Assembly: GCA_905234625.1 (NCBI GenBank)
Contig: CAJOIC010000043.1
Location: forward strand, 1-45,682
From: an uncultured Oscillospiraceae bacterium
Lineage (GTDB): Bacteria; Bacillota; Clostridia; Oscillospirales; Oscillospiraceae
Direction of reading: 5' to 3'
Length of the DNA stretch: 45,682 bases
The notes beneath the pieces are model-generated. The model saw only the letters and a list, made by a program, of their open reading frames with translations. It did not search any database and was not told where the DNA came from. Of this stretch, positions 15,523 to 23,160 are shown piece after piece (position 1 is the first letter of the stretch; each line of letters begins with the position of its first letter). Both the position numbers and the translations under genes were made by a program.

Positions 15523-15660
15523 ATTATACCACAGACGCGGAGCGTCGTTGTGGTATATATGTAAATCCGGTATAATAGCCTGCGGCTATTATACCACAGA
15601 CGCGGAGCGTCGTTGTGGTATATATGTAAATCCAGTATAATAGCCTGAGGCTATTATACC
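15523..15660. repeat. 65-bp tandem repeat built from two alternating hairpins
   Basis: The block starting ATTATACCACAG begins at 15523 and 15588, and ATTATACC again at 15653: two full 65-bp units and a partial third, nearly identical. Each unit has hairpin 1 (TATACCACA and GACGC arms around GGA, closed by GCGTC and TGTGGTATA) and hairpin 2 (12-bp arms GGTATAATAGCC / GGCTATTATACC around a 3-nt loop). Both strands carry TATAAT, one preceded by TGG. It fills the spacer between two divergent genes. Unit structure is like a MITE or REP family; no coding capacity. Confidence 0.9.
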
Positions 15661-15689
15661 ATGGAGTGAGGCGCAAATCCAGATTGCCG

Positions 15690-15718
15690 TTGCGAAAGCG
15701 CCGGTTTTGCGGTATGAT
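15690..15718 (+). promoter_or_regulatory. Promoter of the barnase-barstar genes
   Basis: TTGCGA (15690-15695), 17-nt spacer, TATGAT (15713-15718), 27 nt before the GTG start, just outside the hairpin repeats. Confidence 0.7.
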
Positions 15719-15745
15719 AGGGTCGATCGGAAAGGGTGATGCGAT

Positions 15746-16348
15746 GTGAACGGAATAAAGCGCCTTATGGCGCTGCTGCTGGTGCTGGTGCTGGCCCTGG
15801 GCCTGACCGCCTGCGCCTTGGATGCGCCGCCGGCTGCGCCGGAGGCGAATGACGGGGCTGTTACGGATGCTGGGGCGACTGCCCCGGGGGAAGCATTCGC
15901 TATATCTGACACGTCCGCGCCGGCTGCGCCGGAGGCGAATGACGAAGCTGCTGCGGAAGTCGAAGCCGCGTTGCCCGAGGAAGCAGAGGCTCCGGCGGAG
16001 GAAGAGGCCCTCGATCCGGAGGGCTGGTACACCGCGAAGGAAGACGTGGCCCTGTACCTGCATCTTTACGGGAAGCTGCCCGGAAACTTCATCACCAAGA
16101 AGGAGGCCCGGGCCCTGGGCTGGTCCGGCGGCGGCCTGGACGGTTACGCCGACGGCAAGTCCATTGGCGGGGACGTATTCGGGAACTACGAGGGCCTTCT
16201 GCCGGAGGGCTCCTATCACGAGTGCGACATCGGCACCATGCACGCCTCCTCCCGCGGGGCGGAGCGCCTGGTGTACTCCGACGACGGCAGGGTCTACTAT
16301 ACCGGCGACCACTACGAGAGCTTCACGCTCCTGTACGGGGAGGAATGA
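15746..16348 (+). CDS. Barnase-family secreted ribonuclease, lipoprotein
   Basis: 200 residues. A lipoprotein signal peptide ends in LTAC with lipid Cys 23. Residues 24-90 are an Ala/Glu/Pro linker with APAAPEAND duplicated. Residues 95-200 align by eye with barnase: GKLPGNFITKKEARALGW, GKSIGGDVFGNYEG, YHECDIG, SSRGAERLVYS, TGDHYESFTLLY. All catalytic positions are kept: Lys 110 (barnase K27), Glu 159 (E73), Arg 170 (R83), Arg 174 (R87), His 189 (H102). It should cleave RNA and be tethered outside the membrane. The GTG start at 15746 has AAAGGG upstream; an ATG 2 nt earlier runs into a stop. The inhibitor-like gene follows with only 2 nt between. Role (nutrition, competition, toxin) not decided. 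Confidence 0.92.
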   Translation: MNGIKRLMALLLVLVLALGLTACALDAPPAAPEANDGAVTDAGATAPGEAFAISDTSAPAAPEANDEAAAEVEAALPEEAEAPAEEEALDPEGWYTAKEDVALYLHLYGKLPGNFITKKEARALGWSGGGLDGYADGKSIGGDVFGNYEGLLPEGSYHECDIGTMHASSRGAERLVYSDDGRVYYTGDHYESFTLLYGEE

Positions 16349-16350
16349 CC

Positions 16351-17028
16351 ATGGGATACGAGATCGATCTTTCCGGCGTTTCCGGCCGGGAGGAGCTCCA
16401 CGCCCGGCTGCGGGCGGCTCTGCCTCTGCCGGACTGGTACGGGAACAACCTGGACGCCCTGCGGGACGTGCTGACGGAGTCCGGCGGAGGATGGGATATC
16501 CGCTTCCGGAACGCCGGCCGCGCTTCGGAGAGCGCGGCGGATTATATCGCGGTCCTGCGGCGGATGTGCGCGGACGCCGCGGCGGAGACCCCGGGACTTA
16601 CCATCGCTTGGGAGGACGACGAAAACGATATGCTTCTCGATCATGCGAAACGCCTACGGGCGGATACTGCAAGACACTATAACTGCGCCCAGTCGGTGCT
16701 GGTCCCCTTCGCTCAGGCGGCGGGGATCGACGAGGAGACGGCGTTCCGTGTCGCGGCGAACTTCGGCGGCGGCATGAAGCGGGCGTCGGTCTGCGGCGCT
16801 GTGACCGGCGGGCTCATGGCCCTGGGGCTCCTGGGGATCGACGACGGTCCCACCGTGGCGGAGTATCACCGCCGCCTGCGTCAGGCCCATGACGGGATGC
16901 TGGACTGCAAGGACCTGCTGCGGGTGAACCAGGAACAGGGCGGCGACCGGGCGGCCCACTGCGACGGCATGGTGTACGAGTGCCTGGAGCTGGTGGAGGA
17001 GCTGGCGCGCCGGGCCGGTAAGCTGTAA
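16351..17028 (+). CDS. Barstar inhibitor domain fused to a C-GCAxxG-C-C redox domain
   Basis: 225 residues. Residues 1-91 match barstar: an N-terminal strand, LPLPDWYGNNLDALRDVLT (24-42), an alpha-rich middle and the last strand LTIAW. Barnase-contact residues Asp 35 and Asp 39 are at the same positions as in barstar; Tyr 29 is Trp. From residue 94 the frame continues without a stop into a C_GCAxxG_C_C protein: Cys 112, CGAVTG (148-153) after ANFGGGM, Cys 186, Cys 204, Cys 211, the pattern of a putative redox or metal-binding family. GGAGG lies 7 nt before the ATG at 16351. An internal ATG at 16630 could start the second domain alone, but its ribosome site (GGAGG, 14 nt away) is far. Barstar neutralises barnase in the cytoplasm; a redox partner is not a known part of this pair. 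Confidence 0.85.
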   Translation: MGYEIDLSGVSGREELHARLRAALPLPDWYGNNLDALRDVLTESGGGWDIRFRNAGRASESAADYIAVLRRMCADAAAETPGLTIAWEDDENDMLLDHAKRLRADTARHYNCAQSVLVPFAQAAGIDEETAFRVAANFGGGMKRASVCGAVTGGLMALGLLGIDDGPTVAEYHRRLRQAHDGMLDCKDLLRVNQEQGGDRAAHCDGMVYECLELVEELARRAGKL

Positions 17029-17064
17029 TCTACTAATTATTTTCTATAAAGGAGAGATCAAATC

Positions 17065-18210
17065 ATGGCGCAGATCACCGATTTGAACATGGAAAAGGAC
17101 CCCGAGACCAGGCCGTATGTGCCCTGGGACATCATCGGCGGCTTCATGACCGATGCCTTCAAGGCCGTGGGCGTGCCCGCGGAGGACGCCGCCATCTGCG
17201 CGGACGTGCTCATGGAGAGCGACCGCCGCGGCATCGAGAGCCACGGCTGCAACCGCTTCAAGCCCATCTACATCGACCGCATCAACGCCGGGATCCAGAA
17301 CCCCGTCACCGAGTATGAGGTGGTGAAGGAGACCCCGACCACCCTCGTCGTGGACGCTCACGACGGTATGGGCATGGTGGCCTCTTACAAGTGCATGAAG
17401 ACCCTCATCGAGAAGGCCCGGACCTACGGCATGGCCATGGGCGCCATCCGCAACTCCACCCACTACGGCATCGCGGGCTACTGGACCACCATGGCCACCA
17501 AGGAGGGCATGATCGGCGTCACCGGCACCAATGCCCGCCCCTCCATCGCCCCCACCTTCGGCGTGGAGAACATGCTCGGCACGAACCCTCTGACCTTCGC
17601 CATGCCCACGGACGAGGACTTCCCCTTCTGCATCGACTGCGCGACCTCCATCACCCAGCGGGGCAAGATCGAGTTCTACGCCCGCAGCGGCATGGACACT
17701 CCGGCGGGCATGGTCATCGGCCATGACGGCTCCGCCATGACGGATTCGGAGCAGATCCTGAAGGACCTGACCGCCGGCAAGGCGGCCCTGGCGCCTCTCG
17801 GCGGCATCGGCGAGGAGCTGGCGGGCTATAAGGGCTACAGCTACGCCACCGTGGTGGAGATCCTCTCCGCGGCGCTGCAGGCGGGTCCCTTCCTGAAGGC
17901 CCTGTCCGGCATCGGTCCCAACGGGGAGAAGCAGCCCTATCACCTGGGCCACTTCTTCATCGTCATCGATCCCGAGGCCTTCTGCGGCCGGGAGACCTTC
18001 GAGAAGATCGCCGGAGAAATCCTGCGGGAGCTCCGCGCCTCCCAGAAGGCCCCCGGACACGACCGTATCTACACCGCCGGCGAGAAGGCCTACCTCACCT
18101 GGCTCTGGCGCAAGGACCGGGGCGTCCCCGTGGGCGAGGCCGTCCAGAAGGAGTTCATCGCCATCCGGGACAAGTACGATCTGCCGTACAAGTTCCCCTT
18201 CGAGGACTGA
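17065..18210 (+). CDS. Malate/L-lactate dehydrogenase family oxidoreductase (Ldh_2)
   Basis: 381 residues, the usual length. This NAD(P)-dependent family (malate, ureidoglycolate, sulfolactate, 2,3-diketogulonate dehydrogenases) has no Rossmann fold. Marks: DRRGIESHGCNRF with the SHG substrate motif, RNSTHYGIAGYWT with the catalytic His, GTNARPSIAPTFG, MLGTNPLTFAMP, and GGIGEELAGYKGYSYATVVE near the cofactor site. Cytoplasmic. It starts 36 nt after the barstar fusion, with AAAGGAGAG upstream, so read-through from that operon is possible, but a functional link is not evident. The 2-keto-acid/2-hydroxy-acid substrate cannot be read from sequence. Confidence 0.9.
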   Translation: MAQITDLNMEKDPETRPYVPWDIIGGFMTDAFKAVGVPAEDAAICADVLMESDRRGIESHGCNRFKPIYIDRINAGIQNPVTEYEVVKETPTTLVVDAHDGMGMVASYKCMKTLIEKARTYGMAMGAIRNSTHYGIAGYWTTMATKEGMIGVTGTNARPSIAPTFGVENMLGTNPLTFAMPTDEDFPFCIDCATSITQRGKIEFYARSGMDTPAGMVIGHDGSAMTDSEQILKDLTAGKAALAPLGGIGEELAGYKGYSYATVVEILSAALQAGPFLKALSGIGPNGEKQPYHLGHFFIVIDPEAFCGRETFEKIAGEILRELRASQKAPGHDRIYTAGEKAYLTWLWRKDRGVPVGEAVQKEFIAIRDKYDLPYKFPFED

Positions 18211-18230
18211 TACGCTGAACATCGAATAGA

Positions 18231-18266
18231 ACACCGGCATGACCTCCACGGTCATGCCGGTGTTTT
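18231..18266 (+). terminator. Terminator of the dehydrogenase gene
   Basis: A perfect 14-bp stem (18231-18244 with 18250-18263), loop TCCAC, then TTTA. Confidence 0.92.
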
Positions 18267-18588
18267 ATCCGGGATAGGGGACGGTCCTGTGTGCCTCGCC
18301 AGCGAGCCGCAGTAAAAGGCAATGGCGAGCCTGCCGACGGGAGGTGTCCCCCGGCAGGTTGTTGTGAGCGAAGCGAACAGTTCTGCGGGGGCCGCCTTCC
18401 GGAGGTCACGGCCGTCTCCCGGCCCATTCCGGCGAGCGGTTGATATGATCCCGGGCCGAGGCGGGCTTACACACGAGCCGACTGCGGCGGAGAGTATCCC
18501 TCCAAAACTATTTATGGATGTTTTGTCGGGACACTCTCCAGCCTTGCGGCATCGATTTGGGTTTATGCCGTCGGCCCTGGGCCGCGTG
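18267..18588. other. Gene-free structured region, possible mobile-element remnant
   Basis: No convincing gene in 320 nt. It opens with GGGGACGGTCCTGTGTG, which resembles flanks of REP-type elements in Clostridia (recollection, not checked). CTCGCCA and TGGCGAG arms follow, then CTGCCG/CGGCAG arms around GGTGTCCCC, then a long hairpin at 18489-18539 (arms GGAGAGT/ACTCTCC, TCCC/GGGA and AAAAC/GTTTT with small internal loops). The last may terminate the MATE gene on the minus strand. Confidence 0.5.
18489..18539 (-). other. Long imperfect hairpin near the MATE gene 3' end
   Basis: Three paired blocks: GGAGAGT (18489-18495) with ACTCTCC (18533-18539), TCCC with GGGA, AAAAC (18504-18508) with GTTTT (18520-18524); apical loop of 11 nt. 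50 nt past the MATE stop. No clean T-run, so terminator or structured element. Confidence 0.55.
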
Positions 18589-19935
18589 TCAGCCCATGCG
18601 CGCCGTCAGCTTTTTGTAACAGCGGACGAAGTACCACACCTGGGCCACGGAGGTGATGGCCCAGGAGAAGGCGTACACCAGGTACAGGGACTCAAAGGTG
18701 CCGATATACGCGAACACCGTGTACACCCAAACCACCCGGAACACACAGGAGCCCAGGATGGTGACGATCACCGGGATCAGGGACTTGCCCAGGCCCCGGG
18801 AGGCGGCGGAGGAGCAGTCCATGAAGGCGGAGATCCAGTAGCTGTATATCATGATGGTCATGCGCCCGAGGCCTGCCTCCACCACGGCGGGCTCCGTGGT
18901 GAACAGGGAGAGGAAGGGCCGCCCCATCAAAAGGAGCAGGCCGCCCAGTACCACCGCCGAGGCCAGGGAGTAGCCCATGCCGATGAGGTAGCTCTTCCGG
19001 ATGCGGTCCCGCTTCCCCGCGCCGAAGTTCTGGCTGATGAAGCTGGAGCAGGCGACATAGAAGGCGCTCATGACGTTGAAAATGATGAGGTCCCCGTTGG
19101 CGGCGGCGGCGTTGCCCTCCACCACTACGCTGTCGAAGGTGTTGACGCCGCCCTGGATGAACAGGTTGGCGATGGAGAAGATGGCGTTCTGGAATCCGGC
19201 GGGAAGGCCCAGGCCCAGGATGGCGCGGGCCCGGTTCCCCCGGAGGCGTATCTCCCGGAACACCAGGCCGTACTCCTGCCGGCAGCGGAACAGCGCGATG
19301 AGGATGAGGACCGCGGAAAGATTCTCGCTCAGGACGCTGGCCAGGGCCACCCCAGCCACGTCCATCCGGCATACGATGACGAAAAAAAGGTTCAGCGCCA
19401 CGTTCAGGACCCCGGATATGGTGAGGTAGGCCAGGGGGCGCTTCGTGTCTCCCACGGCGCTGAAGACGGCGCTGCCGAAATTGTAGAGCGCCATGGCGGG
19501 CATGCCCAGAAAATAGATGCGCAGGTAGAGGCTCGCGCCATCGGTCAGATCCGGCTTGGTGCCCAGCAGGGCCAGCATGGGCCGGGAGAAGCTCTCCCCC
19601 AGCGCCAGGATGACGAAGCCTGCCAGCAGGCAGACGAGGAGCGCGGTGTGGACGGTCTGACGCAGGGCGTCATGGTCGTCCGCGCCGTAGAACCGGGCGG
19701 TGAGCACGTTCACGCCGCTGCCCAGACCGATGAGGAAGCTGGTGAACAGGTACACGAGGTGGGTGGTGGAGCCCACGGAGCCCAGGGCCGCCGCCCCGGC
19801 AAAGCGTCCCACCACGGCCACGTCGGAGAGGTTGAACAGGGTCTGCAGCAGGTTCGACAATATGAGCGGGACGCTGAAGACCAGCATCTGTCTTGCCAGC
19901 GGCCCGCTTGTGAATTTGTGCGGTGCGTGGGTCAT
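18589..19935 (-). CDS. MATE-family efflux transporter
   Basis: 448 residues with 12 membrane spans in two six-helix bundles, the normal MATE length. Start region FTSGPLARQMLVFSVPLILS with NLLQTLFNLSDVAVVGRF is the classical MATE opening; GVNVLTARFYGADD and the second-half FISQNFGAGKRDRI are conserved cytoplasmic loops. It exports organic cations or drugs using Na+ or H+. It begins 3 nt after the stop of the upstream membrane-protein gene, so the two form an operon. Substrate unknown. Confidence 0.9.
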   Translation of the reverse strand: MTHAPHKFTSGPLARQMLVFSVPLILSNLLQTLFNLSDVAVVGRFAGAAALGSVGSTTHLVYLFTSFLIGLGSGVNVLTARFYGADDHDALRQTVHTALLVCLLAGFVILALGESFSRPMLALLGTKPDLTDGASLYLRIYFLGMPAMALYNFGSAVFSAVGDTKRPLAYLTISGVLNVALNLFFVIVCRMDVAGVALASVLSENLSAVLILIALFRCRQEYGLVFREIRLRGNRARAILGLGLPAGFQNAIFSIANLFIQGGVNTFDSVVVEGNAAAANGDLIIFNVMSAFYVACSSFISQNFGAGKRDRIRKSYLIGMGYSLASAVVLGGLLLLMGRPFLSLFTTEPAVVEAGLGRMTIMIYSYWISAFMDCSSAASRGLGKSLIPVIVTILGSCVFRVVWVYTVFAYIGTFESLYLVYAFSWAITSVAQVWYFVRCYKKLTARMG

Positions 19936-19938
19936 GGG

Positions 19939-20802
19939 TCAGGGGACCTCCTGGGTTTCTTGCTGCTTCGGCAGGGCCTCCATGTCCGTGTCCTCCGGGA
20001 TATCGTCCAGCACCACCGGGATGAAGCGCCCCGCGAATTTGCTCTTGCCCCGGCTGCGAACGTGGAAATACCCGATGACGGAAAAAACAACCGCGCCGAT
20101 GAAGTTCACGAACAGGTCCTTCATCGTGTCGATGAGGCCGATGTCGAGATAGCCGCCCAGACCCAGGGAATCGCCGTTCACCGCTGCGTCCGTGATGCCG
20201 GTGATCACGACGGGATGGTTCGACATGGTGGGGTCCAGGGCTACGGAGGAGATGGTGTGGACCACGGTGTCCTTCTGCATGTCCATGAGCAGGAAGCGGT
20301 CGGCGGCGAACTCGAAGAATTCCCACAGCACTCCCACCGTCATGGAAAAGCAAAAGGCCGCGATGGAGAGATACAGGGGGGAGAGGGTCATGCCCACACG
20401 CTCGTTCCGGTTGAGCAGGTCCACCAGGGAAAAACCGAGGGCGGCGCAGATGAAGCCGTTGATGGTGTGCATCAGGGTGTCCCACCCCTGGATCCGGACG
20501 TACCAGGCGTCCAGCTCCCCCAGGATCTGAGTGGCGAAGATGAAGAACAGGATGACGATCTCCAGGGTGTCCGGAAGATCCACCCGGAAGTTCTTCTCCA
20601 CCATGGCCGGGAGCAAGAACAGGATGAGGGTAAAAACGCAGAGGAACGCGCTCTCCCACGCCCGGTTCAGCACGGCCATGACCAGGGAGGCGATCACGAT
20701 GGCCCGCAGCAGGAAATAGACGATGAAGGCGGCCCGATGCTCCCGCCATTGCTGCCGGCTCTTCTCCCGGGAGCGGGCGATGCGCTCCGTGCTTTTCTTC
20801 AT
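19939..20802 (-). CDS. Integral membrane protein, DUF2238/YjdF-like
   Basis: 287 residues: a basic N-terminus (ARSREKSRQQWREHR), about seven membrane helices and a hydrophilic tail with a Glu/Gln-rich end. Conserved-looking polar motifs inside the membrane region are DTLMHTINGF, the VGVLWEFFEFAAD pair and DTMKDLFVNFIGA, an arrangement that recalls DUF2238/YjdF proteins; I am unsure of that family name. No function assigned. The ATG at 20802 has AAAGGAAG upstream. It precedes the MATE gene by 3 nt and follows the terminator of the DUF937 gene. Confidence 0.75.
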   Translation of the reverse strand: MKKSTERIARSREKSRQQWREHRAAFIVYFLLRAIVIASLVMAVLNRAWESAFLCVFTLILFLLPAMVEKNFRVDLPDTLEIVILFFIFATQILGELDAWYVRIQGWDTLMHTINGFICAALGFSLVDLLNRNERVGMTLSPLYLSIAAFCFSMTVGVLWEFFEFAADRFLLMDMQKDTVVHTISSVALDPTMSNHPVVITGITDAAVNGDSLGLGGYLDIGLIDTMKDLFVNFIGAVVFSVIGYFHVRSRGKSKFAGRFIPVVLDDIPEDTDMEALPKQQETQEVP

Positions 20803-20847
20803 ATCTTCACTTCCTTTCGCTGGATATCATGGGGCCGGAAAAGGCGA

Positions 20848-20880
20848 GCCCGGACGCCGCCGCAAGGCCGCGTCCGGGTC
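20848..20880 (-). terminator. Terminator after the DUF937 gene
   Basis: A 10-bp stem GCCCGGACGC (20848-20857) with GCGTCCGGGT (20870-20879 approx., one wobble) around a GC-rich loop. T-runs flank it on both strands but lie a few nt off on the minus strand. Confidence 0.55.
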
Positions 20881-20895
20881 TTTTGCCGCGATATA

Positions 20896-21468
20896 TTACT
20901 TGAACAGGCCGAGAACGGTGCCCAGGATGCCGCCGGACCCCGTCTTGCCGTCCTCGGAGGAGGCGGCGCCGCCCAAAAGACCGGACAGGAGGCTCGTCAC
21001 GTCGGTCTTGCCCATGAGGGAGCTCATGATGCCGGCGATGCCCGCGCCGGAGGCCTGCTCGCTGCCGGTCTGCTGTCCCATGAGGCTCATGAGCAGCGGC
21101 GCGGCGGCGGAGAGGATGCCGGAGGTCTCCTCCTGGCTGACGCCGGTCTGCTCCGAGACCTGGGAGACCACGGAGGCGGAGTTCCCGCCCAGGAGATGGG
21201 AGACGATCTTCGCGCCGTCCTTCAGGTCAACGCTCCCGAGGAAGGAGGCCAGGTTCGAGGTGTCGCTGGCGGCGTGCTGGCTTAGGGCGTTGGCAAAGCC
21301 CTCCGCGGTCTCGCTGTTCTGAGACTGGGCGACGGCGCCGTTCAGAAGGCTGGGGAGCGCCGCGGACAGGACGCTCTGGACGTTCTTGGTGGAGGTGCCC
21401 GCCGCCTGGCTCAGACCGGCGACGCTGTCGGCAGAGGTGACGCTGCCGAGGAGAGAGGTGATGTCCAT
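20896..21468 (-). CDS. DUF937 (YidB-like) protein
   Basis: 190 residues, rich in Ser, Ala, Leu and Gly, no signal peptide. The repeated pattern of amphipathic helices with LLxGxxxxS (SLLGSVTSADSVAGLSQAAG; ALPSLLNGAVAQSQNSE; AAPLLMSLMGQQTG) is that of DUF937 proteins, whose role is unknown. The tail GGAASSEDGKTGSGGILGTV is low-complexity. AAGGAG lies before the ATG. Own promoter and terminator: a single-gene transcript. Confidence 0.85.
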   Translation of the reverse strand: MDITSLLGSVTSADSVAGLSQAAGTSTKNVQSVLSAALPSLLNGAVAQSQNSETAEGFANALSQHAASDTSNLASFLGSVDLKDGAKIVSHLLGGNSASVVSQVSEQTGVSQEETSGILSAAAPLLMSLMGQQTGSEQASGAGIAGIMSSLMGKTDVTSLLSGLLGGAASSEDGKTGSGGILGTVLGLFK

Positions 21469-21499
21469 GGAAGGATCTCCTTAACTGTCTTTTTTATGG

Positions 21500-21529
21500 A
21501 TTATATAACGGAACCGGGCCGAACGTCAA
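21500..21529 (-). promoter_or_regulatory. Promoter of the DUF937 gene
   Basis: TTGACG (plus 21524-21529), 18-nt spacer, TATAAT (plus 21500-21505) on the minus strand. The -35 box directly follows the T-run of the oad terminator. Confidence 0.8.
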
Positions 21530-21530
21530 C

Positions 21531-21558
21531 AAAAATCCCCTCCGGGACCGGAGGGGAT
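21531..21558 (-). terminator. Terminator of the oad operon
   Basis: 10-11-bp perfect stem ATCCCCTCCGG/CCGGAGGGGAT with TTTTT on the minus strand, 11 nt past the oadB stop. Confidence 0.9.
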
Positions 21559-21569
21559 GAGGCGCGGCT

Positions 21570-22757
21570 TCAGCCGCCGAAGACGGCCAGCAGGAAGCCC
21601 GCGGCCACGGCGGAGCCGATGACGCCGGCCACGTTGGGACCCATGGCGTGCATCAGCAGATAGTTCGCGGGGTTGGCCCGCTGGCCCTCCTTCTGGGAGA
21701 CCCGGGCCGCCATGGGCACGGCGGAGACCCCCGCGGAGCCGATGAGGGGGTTGATCTTCCCGCCGGAGAGCTTGTACATGAGCTTGCCCAGGATCAGTCC
21801 GCCTACGGTGGCGAACTCGAAGGCGATGAGGCCGAGGACGATGATGAAGATCGTCTGCCAGGTGAGGAAGCGGTAATACACCGCCGTGGCGCCCACGGAG
21901 GTGGACAGGAAGATGGTGACGATGTTCATCATGGCGTTCTGGGCGGTGTCGGACAGACGGTCGGTGAGGCCGCATTCCTTGAAGAGATTGCCCAGCATCA
22001 GGCAGCCCAGCAGCGGCGCCACGGAGGGCAGCAGCAGGCACACGAACACGGTGACGATGATGGGGAAGAGCACCTTCTGCTTTTTGGACACGGGCCGCAG
22101 CTGCTCCATCTTGCACTCCCGCTCCTCCTTGGTGGTGAGAAGGCGCATGACGGGGGGCTGGATCAGAGGGATCAGGGCCATATAGGAATAGGCCGCGATG
22201 GCGATGGGGGCCAGATAGTCCGGCGCCAGCTTCGACGTGAGCCAGATGGCCGTGGGACCGTCCGCGCCGCCGATGATGCCGATGGAGGCGGCCACGTTGG
22301 GATCGAAGCCGAACAGGCCGATGGCCATGAGGAAGGCCGCGAAAATGCCGAGCTGCGCCGCCGCGCCGAGAAGCAGGCTCTTGGGATTGGCGAGCAGCGG
22401 CCCGAAGTCCGTCATGGCGCCCACGCCCATGAAGATGAGAGAGGGATAGACGCCGGATTTCACGCCGATATACAGGATGTCCAAAAGACCGCCGTCATGG
22501 ATGATGTCCGTCAGGCGGAGCTGACCGGCGATGTAGGCGTCCCACAGCTCCGGGTGGTACATCTCCGAGCCGGGCAGGTTCGTCAGCAGCATGCCGAAGG
22601 CGATGCCGATGAGGAGCAGGGGCTCGAACTTCTTCACGAGACCCAGGTACAAAAGACCGCAGGCCAGAACGATCATCACGATCTGCCGCCAGTCGGACAG
22701 CAGCATGTAAAAGCCAGAGGTCTGACCCAGGTTCGACAGGGTGGTCATTATACTCAT
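21570..22757 (-). CDS. oadB: Na+-translocating decarboxylase beta subunit
   Basis: 395 residues with about 9-11 membrane spans. This is the subunit that decarboxylates carboxybiotin and exports Na+. Key segments are present: GVKSGVYPSLIFMGVGAMTDF, IGIIGGADGPTAIWLTSKL with the essential membrane Asp in GGADGP, and the C-terminal GSAGVSAVPMAARVSQ and LMHAMGPNVAGVIGSA. It is the last gene of the operon alpha-gamma-biotin carrier-beta and starts 10 nt after the carrier stop. Location: cytoplasmic membrane. Confidence 0.95.
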   Translation of the reverse strand: MSIMTTLSNLGQTSGFYMLLSDWRQIVMIVLACGLLYLGLVKKFEPLLLIGIAFGMLLTNLPGSEMYHPELWDAYIAGQLRLTDIIHDGGLLDILYIGVKSGVYPSLIFMGVGAMTDFGPLLANPKSLLLGAAAQLGIFAAFLMAIGLFGFDPNVAASIGIIGGADGPTAIWLTSKLAPDYLAPIAIAAYSYMALIPLIQPPVMRLLTTKEERECKMEQLRPVSKKQKVLFPIIVTVFVCLLLPSVAPLLGCLMLGNLFKECGLTDRLSDTAQNAMMNIVTIFLSTSVGATAVYYRFLTWQTIFIIVLGLIAFEFATVGGLILGKLMYKLSGGKINPLIGSAGVSAVPMAARVSQKEGQRANPANYLLMHAMGPNVAGVIGSAVAAGFLLAVFGG

Positions 22758-22767
22758 ACGCGGTCCC

Positions 22768-23160
22768 TCAGAGCACCAGGAGAGTGTCCCCGGTGGCCAC
22801 GACCTGGCCCTTGTCCACGCAGACCTGCTTCACCACGCCGTCGGTGGGAGCGGTGACCTCGTTTTCCATCTTCATGGCCTCGATGAGCAGCAGCACGTCC
22901 CCGGCCTTCACGGCGTCCCCGGCCTTCACGTTGATGGTGAGGATGTTGCCGGGCAGAGGCGCGGGCACCGGGGTGCCGGCTACCGTCTCAGCTGCGGCGG
23001 CCACAGGCGCGGCAGCAGCTACCGGTGCCGCAGGAGCCAAATTCGCCACAGGCGCAGCCTGCACGGGGGCCTTGGCATCGTATTCGTCCAGGAGCATGGC
23101 CTCGCCGCGCTCCACCTCCACCTCATAGGTGCGTCCCTTAAGAGTGATCTTATATTTCAT
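22768..23160 (-). CDS. Biotin carrier protein of the decarboxylase
   Basis: 130 residues. An N-terminal region (1-30) is joined by an Ala/Pro/Val linker (31-70) to a biotinyl domain (71-130) with EAMKMEN, Lys 97 being the biotin site, and a typical TDGVVKQVCVDKGQVV hairpin. It shuttles the carboxyl group from the alpha to the beta subunit. In many bacteria this domain is the C-terminus of OadA; here OadA lacks it and the carrier is separate, as in glutaconyl-CoA or methylmalonyl-CoA decarboxylases. ATG overlaps the gamma gene by 4 nt. Confidence 0.94.
   Translation of the reverse strand: MKYKITLKGRTYEVEVERGEAMLLDEYDAKAPVQAAPVANLAPAAPVAAAAPVAAAAETVAGTPVPAPLPGNILTINVKAGDAVKAGDVLLLIEAMKMENEVTAPTDGVVKQVCVDKGQVVATGDTLLVL

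Noticed and set aside
15523-15660. Tandem repeats considered as a CRISPR array
   Set aside because: Units are contiguous with no unique spacers of constant length, are self-complementary, and no cas genes are near.
16222-16350. An earlier start for the barstar fusion inside the barnase gene
   Set aside because: Barstar homology begins at 16351, where GGAGG is 7 nt upstream; the extension is read from the barnase gene in another frame.
18322-21285. A very long open frame on the plus strand through the MATE, membrane-protein and DUF937 genes
   Set aside because: It is the antisense shadow of three well-supported minus-strand genes in GC-rich DNA; its composition (His, Gly, Gln, Glu-rich) resembles no protein and it has no ribosome site.
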